From Actinomycetes bacterium (GTDB taxonomy: Bacteria > Actinomycetota > Actinomycetes > Propionibacteriales > Nocardioidaceae), in the NCBI GenBank assembly GCA_023460975.1, contig JAEWOG010000095.1, positions 1 through 33,576 on the forward strand: a DNA stretch of 33,576 nucleotides, written 5' to 3'. A program made the position numbers and the translations under genes. Of the stretch, positions 8,169-16,485 are shown piece by piece (the stretch's first letter is position 1; every line of letters starts with the position of its first letter). Below the pieces are notes generated by a model. It saw nothing but the letters and a program-made list of their open reading frames with translations. It was not told the DNA's origin and did no database searches.

Positions 8169-9029
8169 ATGTCTGACTTCACTCCCCTGCGTTCGGTCCT
8201 CTACATGCCCAGCTCCAACGAGCGGGCACTCGAGAAGGCCAAGACGATCGCGTGCGACGGCCTGATCCTCGACCTCGAGGACGCCGTCGCCCCCGACGCC
8301 AAGCCCGCCGCACGCGAGTCCGCGGCTGCGGCGGCCGCCAGCGGCGAGTACGGCCGCCGTACGGTCACGATCCGCGTCAACGGCATCGGCACGTCCTGGC
8401 ACGACGACGACATCCGGGCGGCCTCGCAGGCCGGCCCGGCCGCGATCGTGGTCCCCAAGGTCAACTCGGCTGCCGAGGTCCACCAGCTCGTCGCCGCGAT
8501 GGAGGCCGCCGGGGCCCCCGCGCACACCAAGCTGTGGGCCATGGTCGAGACGCCCATCGCCATCCTGTCCGCGCTGGAGATCGCTCAGGCCTCCGACCGT
8601 CTCGGGGCGTTCGTGCTCGGCACCAACGACCTGGTGAAGGAGCTGTACGCCGAGCACGTGCCCGGCCGTGCGCCCGTACTCCCGAGCCTGCACACTGCCC
8701 TGCTCGCCGGACGTGCTGCCGGCATCGCGGTGATCGACGGCGTCTACAACGACGTGAAGAACACCGAGGGCTTCCTGGCCGAGTGCGAGCAGGGCCGCCA
8801 GATGGGCTTCGACGGCAAGACCCTGATCCACCCCGGTCAGGTCGAGGGCGCCAACGCCGCCTTCGCGCCCTCCGAGGCAGCCGTCGAGGACGCCCGCGGT
8901 CTGATCGAGGCCTTCAACGCCTCGAGCGGTGGCGTGGTCACGTACAAGAACAAGATGGTCGAGAACCTGCATGTCGAGTCTGCCCAGCGCACCCTCGCGA
9001 TCCACGAGGCGATCTCCGCTCTGGGCTGA
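8169..9029 (+). CDS. CitE-like CoA-ester lyase / malyl-CoA thioesterase (Mcl2-like)
   Basis: 286-aa HpcH/HpaI-CitE TIM-barrel protein. It has LDLEDAV (34-40) with Asp/Glu metal ligands, IRVNG (68-72) with the substrate arginine, MVETPIAI (125-132) with Glu127, and GTNDLVKEL (151-159). The C-terminus has GFDGKTLIHPGQ, typical of CitE. Stand-alone CitE proteins include citramalyl-CoA lyases and (3S)-malyl-CoA thioesterase (Mcl2). Pairing with an Mcl1-type lyase favours malyl-CoA thioesterase, giving free malate, but this is inference. The ATG at 8169 is preferred over 8139 because AGCGAGA lies upstream and homologues begin near TPLRSVLYMP. It is 81 bp downstream of mcl, probably cotranscribed. 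Confidence 0.8.
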   Translation: MSDFTPLRSVLYMPSSNERALEKAKTIACDGLILDLEDAVAPDAKPAARESAAAAAASGEYGRRTVTIRVNGIGTSWHDDDIRAASQAGPAAIVVPKVNSAAEVHQLVAAMEAAGAPAHTKLWAMVETPIAILSALEIAQASDRLGAFVLGTNDLVKELYAEHVPGRAPVLPSLHTALLAGRAAGIAVIDGVYNDVKNTEGFLAECEQGRQMGFDGKTLIHPGQVEGANAAFAPSEAAVEDARGLIEAFNASSGGVVTYKNKMVENLHVESAQRTLAIHEAISALG

Positions 9030-9043
9030 CGGCTTCTCACTCC

Positions 9044-9093
9044 CGCTGGTCGAGCTTGTCGAGACCACCCGGTTTCGACAAGCTCAACCAGCG
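9044..9093. terminator. Dispersed-repeat hairpin between convergent genes
   Basis: Two 23-nt arms (9044-9066 and 9071-9093) around the loop ACCC form a nearly perfect hairpin, with GTCGAGCTTGTCGAGACC facing GGTTTCGACAAGCTC. In the plus-strand RNA the two departures are G-U wobbles. A partial copy follows to 9124. It lies in the 85-bp gap between two converging genes, a natural site for a bidirectional terminator. There is no T tract. The same repeat family occurs at 10626, 20160-20330 and 27911-28048. Confidence 0.7.
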
Positions 9094-9114
9094 ACGGCCC
9101 CGGTTTCGACGACC

Positions 9115-10464
9115 TCAAGCAGCGGGAGCGGGCCTCGGTTCCTGCGACTCACCGTCCGGGATGGGCGCCCCCAGTTCGTGCGGCCAGACCACTACGGCCG
9201 CCATGAGGCAGCCCTGAATGAGCATGTAGTAGTTCGCGAACGCCTGCTTGGACAGCAGCACCATCGCGAGCATCGACAGCGCCATGCCCAAGGCCAACCA
9301 CGTTGCCCCGGAAGGCGCCCTCAACCGGACCCAGAACGCCACCGCCAGACCGGCTGCCAGCGAACCGATCGACAGCACCCACGGAGCCACGGGGACCCCC
9401 AGGTTGACGATGTGGACGGCCAGTGACGTCGAGTCCGCCCGGAAAGGCTGCGAGAACTGGACCGCCACGACAGACACCCAGAAGCCTTCCGGATCCATGG
9501 CGAAGAACCCCAGAATCAGCGCTGCGGCAGCCCCGGCGCCAACCAGCAGCCACCGAAGGCCGAGCCGGCGACGCACCAGCCTCTCCAGCGGAAGCAGCAC
9601 GACGAGGTACTGCTTGCCCGCGAGCAGCAGCGCAAGCCCGACGGCGCCCCACCCACCCCGCCGTCGGACCATCGCCCAGACCAGGACGACGAGGAAGAAC
9701 AGCAGCAGTGGTTCAACGTAGTAGTTGATGATCGCCCGCAGGGCCAACGGACTGACCGGGAGGGCCGCGGCGACCAGGCGCCCCACGGGTTCGGTGGCGA
9801 GGCGAAACAACACCGCGCTCGTGCCCAGCAACGCCGCAACCATCGCCCACCGCACCTCGCCGATCAGGTGAGCAGGCACCATCGGGAGCAAGGTGGAGGG
9901 CAGATACGGGAAACCGATCATGATCCGGTCACCATCGATGAACTCAGGCGACCAGAACAGGGCCGTCTGTTCGGCATCGTAGAGGTTCTTGATGGAGATG
10001 GAGTACGGGTTCGTGCCCTCGGCGAGCGCCGATGCCGCGCCTTCAGCGAACAAGCTGACGTCCGAGATTCGCGCCGTGCCGTAGGCGGTCAGCGTCAGAA
10101 CGACGCCCTGCGCGGCGAGGTAGCACCAGAAGACCCGGGGCGCGTACGCAACCAAAGCGGCCACCGCCAAGCACACCGCCCCGAGGACCAGGGGTAGAAC
10201 AGACGGGACTCCCTGCCATTCATACTGTGCGGCGATCATGGTCGCGCTGCCGGCGGCCGGCACCACCACGAGCACTCGCGCCAGTACGAGGATGAATGCT
10301 GGCTCCGGAGCGCTGACCAGCCGCCCGGGTCGAAGCCGCGCAAGCATGATGAACAGCAGCACCGCCGCAGGGAGCGTCAGCACGAACGGAATCCAGTACA
10401 GCCCCAAGAAGGACCCCAACAGCAGCAACAACACCACCGCCGGTAGCCGATTCGGCCACACCAT
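9115..10464 (-). CDS. Polytopic membrane protein, GT87/DUF2029-like glycosyltransferase
   Basis: 449-aa protein with about eleven or twelve hydrophobic helices and little soluble sequence. The region ISDVSLFAEGAASALAEGTNPY, followed by IMIGFPYLPSTLLPM, resembles the D...YA..L..G..PY ... YPP pattern of GT-C fold polyprenyl-phosphate-dependent mannosyltransferases (DUF2029/GT87). That fold transfers sugars onto lipid-linked or cell-wall glycans outside the membrane. The substrate is unknown and no other envelope glycan gene is adjacent. The ATG at 10464 is chosen because GGGGG lies just upstream; TTG at 10497 and ATG at 10485 are alternatives without a ribosome-binding site. Catalytic assignment is moderate confidence. 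Confidence 0.65.
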   Translation of the reverse strand: MVWPNRLPAVVLLLLLGSFLGLYWIPFVLTLPAAVLLFIMLARLRPGRLVSAPEPAFILVLARVLVVVPAAGSATMIAAQYEWQGVPSVLPLVLGAVCLAVAALVAYAPRVFWCYLAAQGVVLTLTAYGTARISDVSLFAEGAASALAEGTNPYSISIKNLYDAEQTALFWSPEFIDGDRIMIGFPYLPSTLLPMVPAHLIGEVRWAMVAALLGTSAVLFRLATEPVGRLVAAALPVSPLALRAIINYYVEPLLLFFLVVLVWAMVRRRGGWGAVGLALLLAGKQYLVVLLPLERLVRRRLGLRWLLVGAGAAAALILGFFAMDPEGFWVSVVAVQFSQPFRADSTSLAVHIVNLGVPVAPWVLSIGSLAAGLAVAFWVRLRAPSGATWLALGMALSMLAMVLLSKQAFANYYMLIQGCLMAAVVVWPHELGAPIPDGESQEPRPAPAA

Positions 10465-10553
10465 CCGTACCCCCAGCCCGTCCATCGACGCGAGCAATCT
10501 AAGGGGTCGGGCAGGATCACGCAGGCGAACGCCCGCCAGCGGCCCTGCCGCTC

Positions 10554-10605
10554 ACGGACGTCATACGGTGCGAGCACCCGTTTCGGCTCACCGTATGACG
10601 TCCGT
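10554..10605. repeat. Perfect GTCATAC-family inverted element 3' of putA
   Basis: Perfect 17-bp arms: ACGGACGTCATACGGTG (10554-10570) and its exact reverse complement (10589-10605), with an 18-nt loop. GTCATAC begins at 10560 and GTATGAC at 10593, a 33-bp offset. It lies 74 bp past the putA stop in the putA reading direction and upstream of the GT87-like gene, so it may be a terminator or mRNA 3'-end hairpin without a T tract. Confidence 0.85.
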
Positions 10606-10625
10606 GCGGGGCGAGCGCGGCCGCC

Positions 10626-10674
10626 GGTCGAGACCACCCGGTTTCGACAAGCTCAACCAGCGACAACCAGCGAC
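10626..10674. repeat. Truncated copy of the GGTTTCGACAAGCTCAACCAGCG dispersed repeat
   Basis: GGTCGAGACC-ACCC-GGTTTCGACAAGCTCAACCAGCG, followed by a short duplicated ACAACCAGCG. Compared with the copy at 9044-9093, the left arm has lost its AGCTTGTCGA part, so it can form only a short hairpin. It ends just before the putA stop codon. Confidence 0.75.
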
Positions 10675-10678
10675 GGGC

Positions 10679-13600
10679 TCAGAGGAACGCGTCCGTGAGG
10701 TGGTTGGGGGTTCCGAAACGGTGGGCGGTGACGGAGACCGCCTGCTCACGCAGGAACACCAGCAGTTCCACCTGACCCGCCTCGGTCACCGGCTGCGCCC
10801 ACACGGCCACGTCGGGGCGCCCGCCCGTCGCGGCGATCACGTCGGCCGCGTCCCCGCCCACGAGCCGGATCCGGGCCGCGGGGTCGCGCGCGAACTGCGC
10901 GCGCCACGCCTCGTCGTCGGCGTGGCGGACCCGCATCCCGTACGACTCCGCCAGCGACGTGACGGCCTCGGGCAGGACGCTGGCGGTCGAGAGTTCGACC
11001 GCGCCCCCTGCCTGCGCCCCGGCGGCGAGCACCCGCAGCAGGTCGCGGACCTCGCCGCCCGCTGCGAACCGCACCTGCACGGGCGTCGTCGCGTAGCGGA
11101 ACACGTTCCGTTCAGCGGTGAGGGCCGAGACGTCCGAGGCCGTGCCGAAGTCCGACTCCCATGCCTCGGCGTCCGAGCGCAGAGCCCGTTCCAGGCGGAC
11201 GAGGTCCCCCTCGGACAGCCCGGCACGCCCGGCGGCGGCCAGGGCCGTACGCCCCACCGTGGTCAGCGCGTGCGACGACGTCGCCTCGGCGGGAGTCCAG
11301 TCCACCAGGGCCTTCAGGTAGTGCGGGCCGCCCGCCTTCGTACCGTTGCCGACGGCCGACTTCTTCCAGCCGCCGAACGGCTGCCGGCGCACGATCGCGC
11401 CCGTGGTGCCGCGGTTGACGTAGGCATTGCCCGCCTCGACGTGGTCGAGCCAGTACGCGATCTCCTCGGCGTCGAGCGAGTGCAGTCCGGCGGTGAGGCC
11501 GTAGTCGACCTGGTTCTGGATCTCCACCGCCTCCGCCAGGCTCGCTGCCTCGATGATGCCCAGCACGGGCCCGAAGTATTCGGTGAGGTGGAACTCGGAG
11601 CCGCGCGCGACTCCGGACTTCACGCCCGGCGACCAGAGGGTCCCGGTGTCGTCGAGGCGGCGCGGCTCGACGAGCCACTGCTCGCCCGGCGCCAGCGTGG
11701 TGAGGGCCCGGAGCAACTTGCCCCGCGCGGGCTCGATGATCGGCCCCATCTGGGCTGTGGGGTCCTCAGGCCGCGCCACGTGCAGCGACGAGACGGCGTC
11801 GAGCAGTTGCGTACGGAAGCGGCGCGAGGAGGCGACCGACCCGACGAGGATCACCAGGCTGGCCGCGGAGCACTTCTGCCCCGCGTGCCCGAACGCTGAG
11901 GCGACGACGTCCTTGACCGCCAGGTCGAGGTCGGCGCTGGGGGTGACGATGAGCGCGTTCTTGCCGCTGGTCTCCGCGAGCAGGGCGACCTCGGGGCGGA
12001 ACGACCGGAACAACTCCGCCGTCTCGAACGCGCCCGTGAGGATGAGGCGGTCCACGCGCGGGTCGGCGACCAGGCTGCGACCCAGGTCGTCCTCGGCCAC
12101 GTGCACCAGTGCGAGGGCGTCTCGACCCACTCCTGCCTCGTCCATGGCCTGCCACACGGTCTCGACCATGAGCGAGCCGCTGCGCGCGGCCTGGGGCGCG
12201 GGCTTGATGACGACCGGGGATCCGGCGGCCAGTGCGGCCAGGGTGGACCCGGCGGGGATCGCCACCGGGAAGTTCCACGGTGGCGTCACCAGGGTCAGAC
12301 CCACCGGGCGGGCCGAGGCCCCGTCGACGTGGTCGAGGCCCTCGGCCAGGTCGGCGTAGTAGTTGGCGAAGTCGATGGCCTCCGAGATCTCCGGGTCGCC
12401 CTGGTCCAGGGTCTTGCCGCACTCGGACGCCATGACCTCGAGGAGCTCCGCACGACGCTGCTCCAGACGTACGGCCGACCGCCGCAGCACCGCGGCACGC
12501 TCCGCACCGCTCAACGCTCCCCACCCGGAGGAGACCGTGCGGGCGAGGGTCGCCTCGAGCACGTCCGCGTCGGTCACGGTGTGCCCAGCCACCAGATCGG
12601 CGCCCAGGGCCGAGGTCGCGACGCGCTCGATGATCGCGCGGCCCCAGGCCCGGTTGCCCGGCAGGGCCGGGTCGGTGTCGGGGGTGTTGGCGAAGCCGGA
12701 TGCGACCTCGTCCGGGACAGCGAGGCGACGGTCCTGCGTACGGTGCGGAGCCGGCACCTCGCGGGTCAGAGCGCGCAGCGAGGCCCGGAAGCGGTCTCGC
12801 TCGCGGCTGAACAGGGCGGCGTCGGTGTGCAGCTCGAAGACGGCGGACATGAAGTTGTCCGTGCTCGCGCCCTCCTCGAGGCGACGGATCAGGTAGGCGA
12901 TCGCCACGTCGAACTCACCGGGGTGCACGACCGGGGTGTAGAGCAGCAGGCCGCCGACGTCGCGGCGTACGGCCTCCGCCTGGCCTTCGGCCATGCCCAG
13001 CAGCATCTCGAACTCGACCCCGTCCACTGCGCCGCGCTGTTGGGCGAGCAGCCAGGCGAAGGCGATGTCGAACAGGTTGTGGCCCGCGACGCCGATGCGG
13101 ACGTGGGCGGTGTGCTCGGGCCGCAGGGCGTAGTCCAGCACGCGTTTGTCGTTGGTGTCGGAGTCCTGCTTGGTCGCCCAGGTCGCGACGGGCCACCCGT
13201 GCACGTCAGCCTCGACGTGCTCCATCGGCAGGTTGGCGCCCTTGACCACCCGCACCTTGATCGGGGCGCCGCCGCCCGCAACCCGCGCGGCCGCCCACTC
13301 CTGCAGCCGGACCATCGCACCGAGCGCGTCGGGCAGGTACGCCTGCAGCACGATGCCGGCCTCCAGGCCGCTGAACTCCTCGCGGTCGAGGAGGCGGGTG
13401 AAGACGTCGATGGTGAGGTCGAGGTCGCGGTACTCCTCCATGTCGAGGTTGATGAACTTCGGCGTGCTCGCGTCCCGAGCGAGCCGGTAGAGCGGGATGA
13501 GCTTGTCGATGACGACGTCGACCGCTTCGTCGTAGGCCCACGGGGAGTGCGGCCCGACGACGGAGGAGACCTTGATGGAGACGTACTCCACGTCCTCACG

Positions 13601-14167
13601 GGCCAGCAGGTCCCGGGTGCCGCTCAGGCGCCGGTCCGCCTCCGAGGTGCCGAGGACGGCCTCGCCGAGCAGGTTGAGGTTGAGCCGTACGCCGCGCGCC
13701 CGCAGCGCCGCGAGCGCCGGACCCAGCTTTGCGGGCGTGGCGTCGACGACGAGGTGGGACACCATCTCGCGCAGGGCGCGGCGGACGACGGGAACCACCA
13801 GCGACGGCGCGACGCGGCCAGCCGCGCCGCCGACCTTGACGCCGGCCTTGAGGTACGCGGGGAGGAAGCCGGGGATCTCGCGGGAGAGGTCGGCGAATGC
13901 CTCCGCCGCCACCTTCGGGTCCTCGGGACGGATCACGCCGTCGATGAAGCCCACCGTGAACGGCAGGCCAGCGGGGTCCTTGAGCAGGCCCGCGAGCTGG
14001 GCCGCCGAGCCCGTGACGGGGAACTCGGCCGCGGCCTCGAGCCAGCGTCGGACGAGTGCGTCGACGTCGTCGGCGAGTCCCACCAAATCGGCGGGAGCGT
14101 GGGTGGGGGCACCAGCGGGGACGTCAGCCGCGGTGGCGGCCTCGGCGATGGGGGGAACGGTGCTCAT
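10679..14167 (-). CDS. putA: Bifunctional proline dehydrogenase / glutamate-semialdehyde dehydrogenase
   Basis: 1162-aa two-step enzyme. FAD-dependent proline dehydrogenase makes pyrroline-5-carboxylate, and an NAD+-dependent aldehyde dehydrogenase makes glutamate. The N-terminal half has the PRODH barrel motifs YVSIKVSSVVGPHSPW, LQAYLPDA, RVVKGANLPME and EFEMLLGMAEGQAEAVRR. The second half has the ALDH motifs VTPPWNFPVAIPAGS, LAETSGKNAL and GHAGQKCSAAS; the catalytic Cys is near residue 766. The length and absence of an N-terminal RHH DNA-binding domain fit actinobacterial PutA, so it should not self-regulate as E. coli PutA does. ATG at 14167 is chosen, with GAAGG upstream; an upstream in-frame start at 14212 exists. 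Divergent from a LysR regulator with a visible operator region. Confidence 0.95.
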   Translation of the reverse strand: MSTVPPIAEAATAADVPAGAPTHAPADLVGLADDVDALVRRWLEAAAEFPVTGSAAQLAGLLKDPAGLPFTVGFIDGVIRPEDPKVAAEAFADLSREIPGFLPAYLKAGVKVGGAAGRVAPSLVVPVVRRALREMVSHLVVDATPAKLGPALAALRARGVRLNLNLLGEAVLGTSEADRRLSGTRDLLAREDVEYVSIKVSSVVGPHSPWAYDEAVDVVIDKLIPLYRLARDASTPKFINLDMEEYRDLDLTIDVFTRLLDREEFSGLEAGIVLQAYLPDALGAMVRLQEWAAARVAGGGAPIKVRVVKGANLPMEHVEADVHGWPVATWATKQDSDTNDKRVLDYALRPEHTAHVRIGVAGHNLFDIAFAWLLAQQRGAVDGVEFEMLLGMAEGQAEAVRRDVGGLLLYTPVVHPGEFDVAIAYLIRRLEEGASTDNFMSAVFELHTDAALFSRERDRFRASLRALTREVPAPHRTQDRRLAVPDEVASGFANTPDTDPALPGNRAWGRAIIERVATSALGADLVAGHTVTDADVLEATLARTVSSGWGALSGAERAAVLRRSAVRLEQRRAELLEVMASECGKTLDQGDPEISEAIDFANYYADLAEGLDHVDGASARPVGLTLVTPPWNFPVAIPAGSTLAALAAGSPVVIKPAPQAARSGSLMVETVWQAMDEAGVGRDALALVHVAEDDLGRSLVADPRVDRLILTGAFETAELFRSFRPEVALLAETSGKNALIVTPSADLDLAVKDVVASAFGHAGQKCSAASLVILVGSVASSRRFRTQLLDAVSSLHVARPEDPTAQMGPIIEPARGKLLRALTTLAPGEQWLVEPRRLDDTGTLWSPGVKSGVARGSEFHLTEYFGPVLGIIEAASLAEAVEIQNQVDYGLTAGLHSLDAEEIAYWLDHVEAGNAYVNRGTTGAIVRRQPFGGWKKSAVGNGTKAGGPHYLKALVDWTPAEATSSHALTTVGRTALAAAGRAGLSEGDLVRLERALRSDAEAWESDFGTASDVSALTAERNVFRYATTPVQVRFAAGGEVRDLLRVLAAGAQAGGAVELSTASVLPEAVTSLAESYGMRVRHADDEAWRAQFARDPAARIRLVGGDAADVIAATGGRPDVAVWAQPVTEAGQVELLVFLREQAVSVTAHRFGTPNHLTDAFL

Positions 14168-14280
14168 GGCGCCCGCCTTCCTGGTCGGGCCCGCCGGCGT
14201 GGTGGCGGGCACACGGAGTTCAGCCCGGAGGGCTCATTCCAGTGTCACGCGGATCCGACTTCAGATAAAGTGATGTTTGG

Positions 14281-14307
14281 TGAAGGTGATCCTTCAGTTT
14301 TGCTGAA
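14281..14307. promoter_or_regulatory. Overlapping LysR-type operator dyads between putA and lysR
   Basis: TGAAGG-TGAT-CCTTCA (14281-14296) is a perfect dyad. It overlaps TTCAG-TTTTG-CTGAA (14293-14307), which contains the classic LysR-type T-N11-A arrangement. A further TTCAG half-site is near 14260. They lie in the 155-bp divergent region just upstream of the lysR GGAGG ribosome-binding site, consistent with autoregulation and control of putA. The regulator-operator link is inferred. Confidence 0.6.
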
Positions 14308-14322
14308 CTATTCGGAGGGTCC

Positions 14323-15234
14323 GTGCTCGACGTCAGGCGGCTGAGACTGCTCCGCGAGGTCGAGCTGCGCGGCACCCTGAGCGCGGTGGCCGAGGCACTC
14401 CACCAGAGCCCGTCGTCGGTGTCGCAGCAGATCTCCCAACTGGAGCGCGAGGTCGGCACCCCGCTGCTGCATCGCACTGGACGCGGCGTCGCCCTGACGC
14501 CTGCGGCAGAGCTCCTGACCGCTCGGGTGGCCACGATCCTCGACGAGCTGGAGCAGGCCGAGACTGACCTCGCGATCGCCCAGGAGGACGTGCTCGGCAC
14601 GGTGGACCTCGCCGTCTTCCAGTCCGCGGCGCTGGCGCTGATGCCGCGCACCCTGTCGCTGCTGGGCCGCCGCCACCCGCGCCTGCGGCTCACCATGACC
14701 CAGCACGAGCCCGAGACCGCCCTGCGCGGCACCTGGGCGCGCGACTTCGACCTCGTCGTGGCCGAGGAATATCCCGGCCACGCCGCGCCTCACCACCCCG
14801 GCCTCGACCGGGTCCCGCTGACCACCGACCGGATCCGGCTGGCCGTGCCCGCCACCGAGGACTTCGACCACGTCAGCAGCCTGACCGACGCCGCCGACCT
14901 CGCCTGGACGATGGAGCCGTACGGCGCCGCCTCGCGCCACTTCGCGGAGCAGACATGCCGCCTGGCCGGCTTCGAGCCTGACGTCCGCTTCTCCACTGCG
15001 GACCTGCAGTCGCACCTGGCCCTGGTCCGGTCCGGCAATGCCGTGGCCTTGCTGCCCGAGCTGATGCTCACCGGCCAGGACGAGGGGGTGCGCCTCGTCG
15101 ACCTGGCCCAGGACCCGACGCGCTCCGTCTTCACCGCGGCACGCAGCACGAGCGCGCAGCGCCCGGCGATCGTGGCCGTACGGGCCGCGCTCAGCGAGGT
15201 GGCCGCAGCCCGCGCCGCCGAGTCCGGTCGCTGA
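14323..15234 (+). CDS. LysR-family transcriptional regulator, probable putA regulator
   Basis: 303-aa LTTR. The N-terminal winged helix-turn-helix is clear (residues 1-60, GTLSAVAEALHQSPSSVSQQ). A linker helix and a periplasmic-binding-protein-like effector domain (about 90-295) follow. The start is GTG at 14323, preceded by GGAGG at good spacing. It is divergent from putA across 155 bp that contain T-N11-A dyads, so it most likely senses proline or a related amino acid and controls putA. The ligand cannot be read from sequence. It ends 3 bp before the converging M48 gene, leaving no room for a terminator. Confidence 0.88.
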   Translation: MLDVRRLRLLREVELRGTLSAVAEALHQSPSSVSQQISQLEREVGTPLLHRTGRGVALTPAAELLTARVATILDELEQAETDLAIAQEDVLGTVDLAVFQSAALALMPRTLSLLGRRHPRLRLTMTQHEPETALRGTWARDFDLVVAEEYPGHAAPHHPGLDRVPLTTDRIRLAVPATEDFDHVSSLTDAADLAWTMEPYGAASRHFAEQTCRLAGFEPDVRFSTADLQSHLALVRSGNAVALLPELMLTGQDEGVRLVDLAQDPTRSVFTAARSTSAQRPAIVAVRAALSEVAAARAAESGR

Positions 15235-15237
15235 GGC

Positions 15238-16245
15238 TCACGCCTCCCGGCGGAACCGGTCGTCGATCCACGTCTTGGCCGAGCCGGCGAGGCCCGCCAG
15301 GTCATGGACGGCGCGGCCGATGACGTCCTGGGTGCGCCCGAACGCGTCGGCGTAGGAGTCAGCCGCCTCCTTCACCGAGTCGGAGACCTTCGCCGCGGCG
15401 TCGTCCTCACGACGCGGGTAGTCACCGCCGAGGACGCTCGTGTACGAGCCCGTGTCCACCCACGCCCGCAGCTCACGCGCGCGGACCACGTGGAACGGGT
15501 GCGTCTGACGCTCCATGAGCATGAGCTTGAGGATGGAGTCGCGCACGTCCTCGGTCTCGTCGTAGGAGCCCGCCTGTGCCATGAACGAGGTGATGTCGAG
15601 CTGGGAGAGGTCGCCACCGCCGGCGAGCTTCATGTGGCACCGCAGCGCGACAGCCGGGTCCTGGGTGGCCAGCAGACCCGCACGGTCGGCGGAGAGCTCG
15701 GACTTGCGACGCCACTCGTACAGACCCGCGACGATGGCCCTGCCCGCCAACGCGCCGCCCGGCACCCACGCGAAGACGCGGGTCAGGCCGAGGATCCAGT
15801 TGAGCATGGTCGTGTAGACGGCGTGGCCGCTGAGCGCGTGCCCCAACTCGTGGGCGACGACGAAGCTGAGCTCGTCGTCGTCGAGCAGGGCCACCAGCCC
15901 GGAGCTGAGGACGATGATCGGCTTCTCCATGCCGACCGTCTGGGCCACGAACGCGGGGTTCGCGACCACGTACGCCTCGGGCAGGTCACTCACGTCGAGC
16001 ACCCGTCCGGCCTCGAGGAGGGCGTGGTGCACGCGCGGGAACTGGCGCTCGTCGACGCGGATGCTGGAGCCGAGGTACTGCAGGCGTACGGCCCGCTCGG
16101 ACACCAGCCCACTCAGGGTCTTGAGGAGCGTGTCGAATCCCTTGAGCTTGCCCAGCGCCAGCAGTGCGCTGCGGTCGGCGGGATGCTCCCAAGCACGGCT
16201 GGAGACACCGGTCAGGGGCGTACGACTGCGGGTCGGCTTGGGCAT
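15238..16245 (-). CDS. M48 family zinc metalloprotease
   Basis: 335-aa metallopeptidase. The zinc-binding motif HELGH is at residues 132-136 and the third ligand glutamate at about 183 in KSELSADRAG, the HtpX/Ste24 (M48) arrangement. Hydrophobic stretches lie around 146-175, between the two motifs. The N-terminal ~70 residues are basic and no signal peptide is obvious. The C-terminus (about 280-335) is charged with possible helices. Role in membrane protein quality control is inferred from the family. It is preceded by a 388-bp region rich in stem-loops and converges on the lysR gene. Confidence 0.85.
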   Translation of the reverse strand: MPKPTRSRTPLTGVSSRAWEHPADRSALLALGKLKGFDTLLKTLSGLVSERAVRLQYLGSSIRVDERQFPRVHHALLEAGRVLDVSDLPEAYVVANPAFVAQTVGMEKPIIVLSSGLVALLDDDELSFVVAHELGHALSGHAVYTTMLNWILGLTRVFAWVPGGALAGRAIVAGLYEWRRKSELSADRAGLLATQDPAVALRCHMKLAGGGDLSQLDITSFMAQAGSYDETEDVRDSILKLMLMERQTHPFHVVRARELRAWVDTGSYTSVLGGDYPRREDDAAAKVSDSVKEAADSYADAFGRTQDVIGRAVHDLAGLAGSAKTWIDDRFRREA

Positions 16246-16299
16246 GGCGCAACTGTGTCACACCACACAACTCGGTTCCCGGTTCTCCTCGGGAGAGGC

Positions 16300-16337
16300 G
16301 TCAGGCGCCGGGAGGCCCCCTGCCTCCGGCGCCTGAC
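16300..16337. other. Strong GC-rich stem-loop upstream of the M48 protease gene
   Basis: Arms 16300-16316 (GTCAGGCGCCGGGAGGC) and 16322-16337 (GCCTCCGGCGCCTGAC) pair over 16 bp with one bulged base and a 5-nt loop. No T tract follows on either strand. It lies 55 bp upstream of the protease ATG, so it would be in the 5' leader if transcription starts further out, or it may terminate transcripts from hutU. Confidence 0.7.
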
Positions 16338-16360
16338 TGGCTCCCCCACTGCACGGCGGA

Positions 16361-16396
16361 CGAACCTGACGTTCGCTACGCGTTCCCAGCGCGTAG
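16361..16396. other. Two abutting hairpins
   Basis: CGAAC-CTGAC-GTTCG (16361-16375) is followed without a gap by CTACGCG-TTCCCAG-CGCGTAG (16376-16396). Both are perfect and could stack coaxially. They form part of the gene-free structured interval 16246-16633. Confidence 0.55.
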
Positions 16397-16415
16397 TCCC
16401 CACCAAGAGCTGTGG

Positions 16416-16485
16416 CGCGAGCCCCCTCGCTTTCCGGCAACCCCCCGTCACCGGCTGCCCAACTCTTTGAACCTGATGGCTCGCG
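16416..16485. other. 70-nt enclosed stem structure in the M48-hutU gap
   Basis: An 8-bp perfect closing stem pairs CGCGAGCC (16416-16423) with GGCTCGCG (16478-16485). It encloses CCGG/CCGG and GGCA/TGCC pairings. The rest of the 388-bp gap (16246-16633) has no supportable ORF; a T7 run at about 16590 is the only AT-rich landmark. No known riboswitch family could be assigned. Confidence 0.4.
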
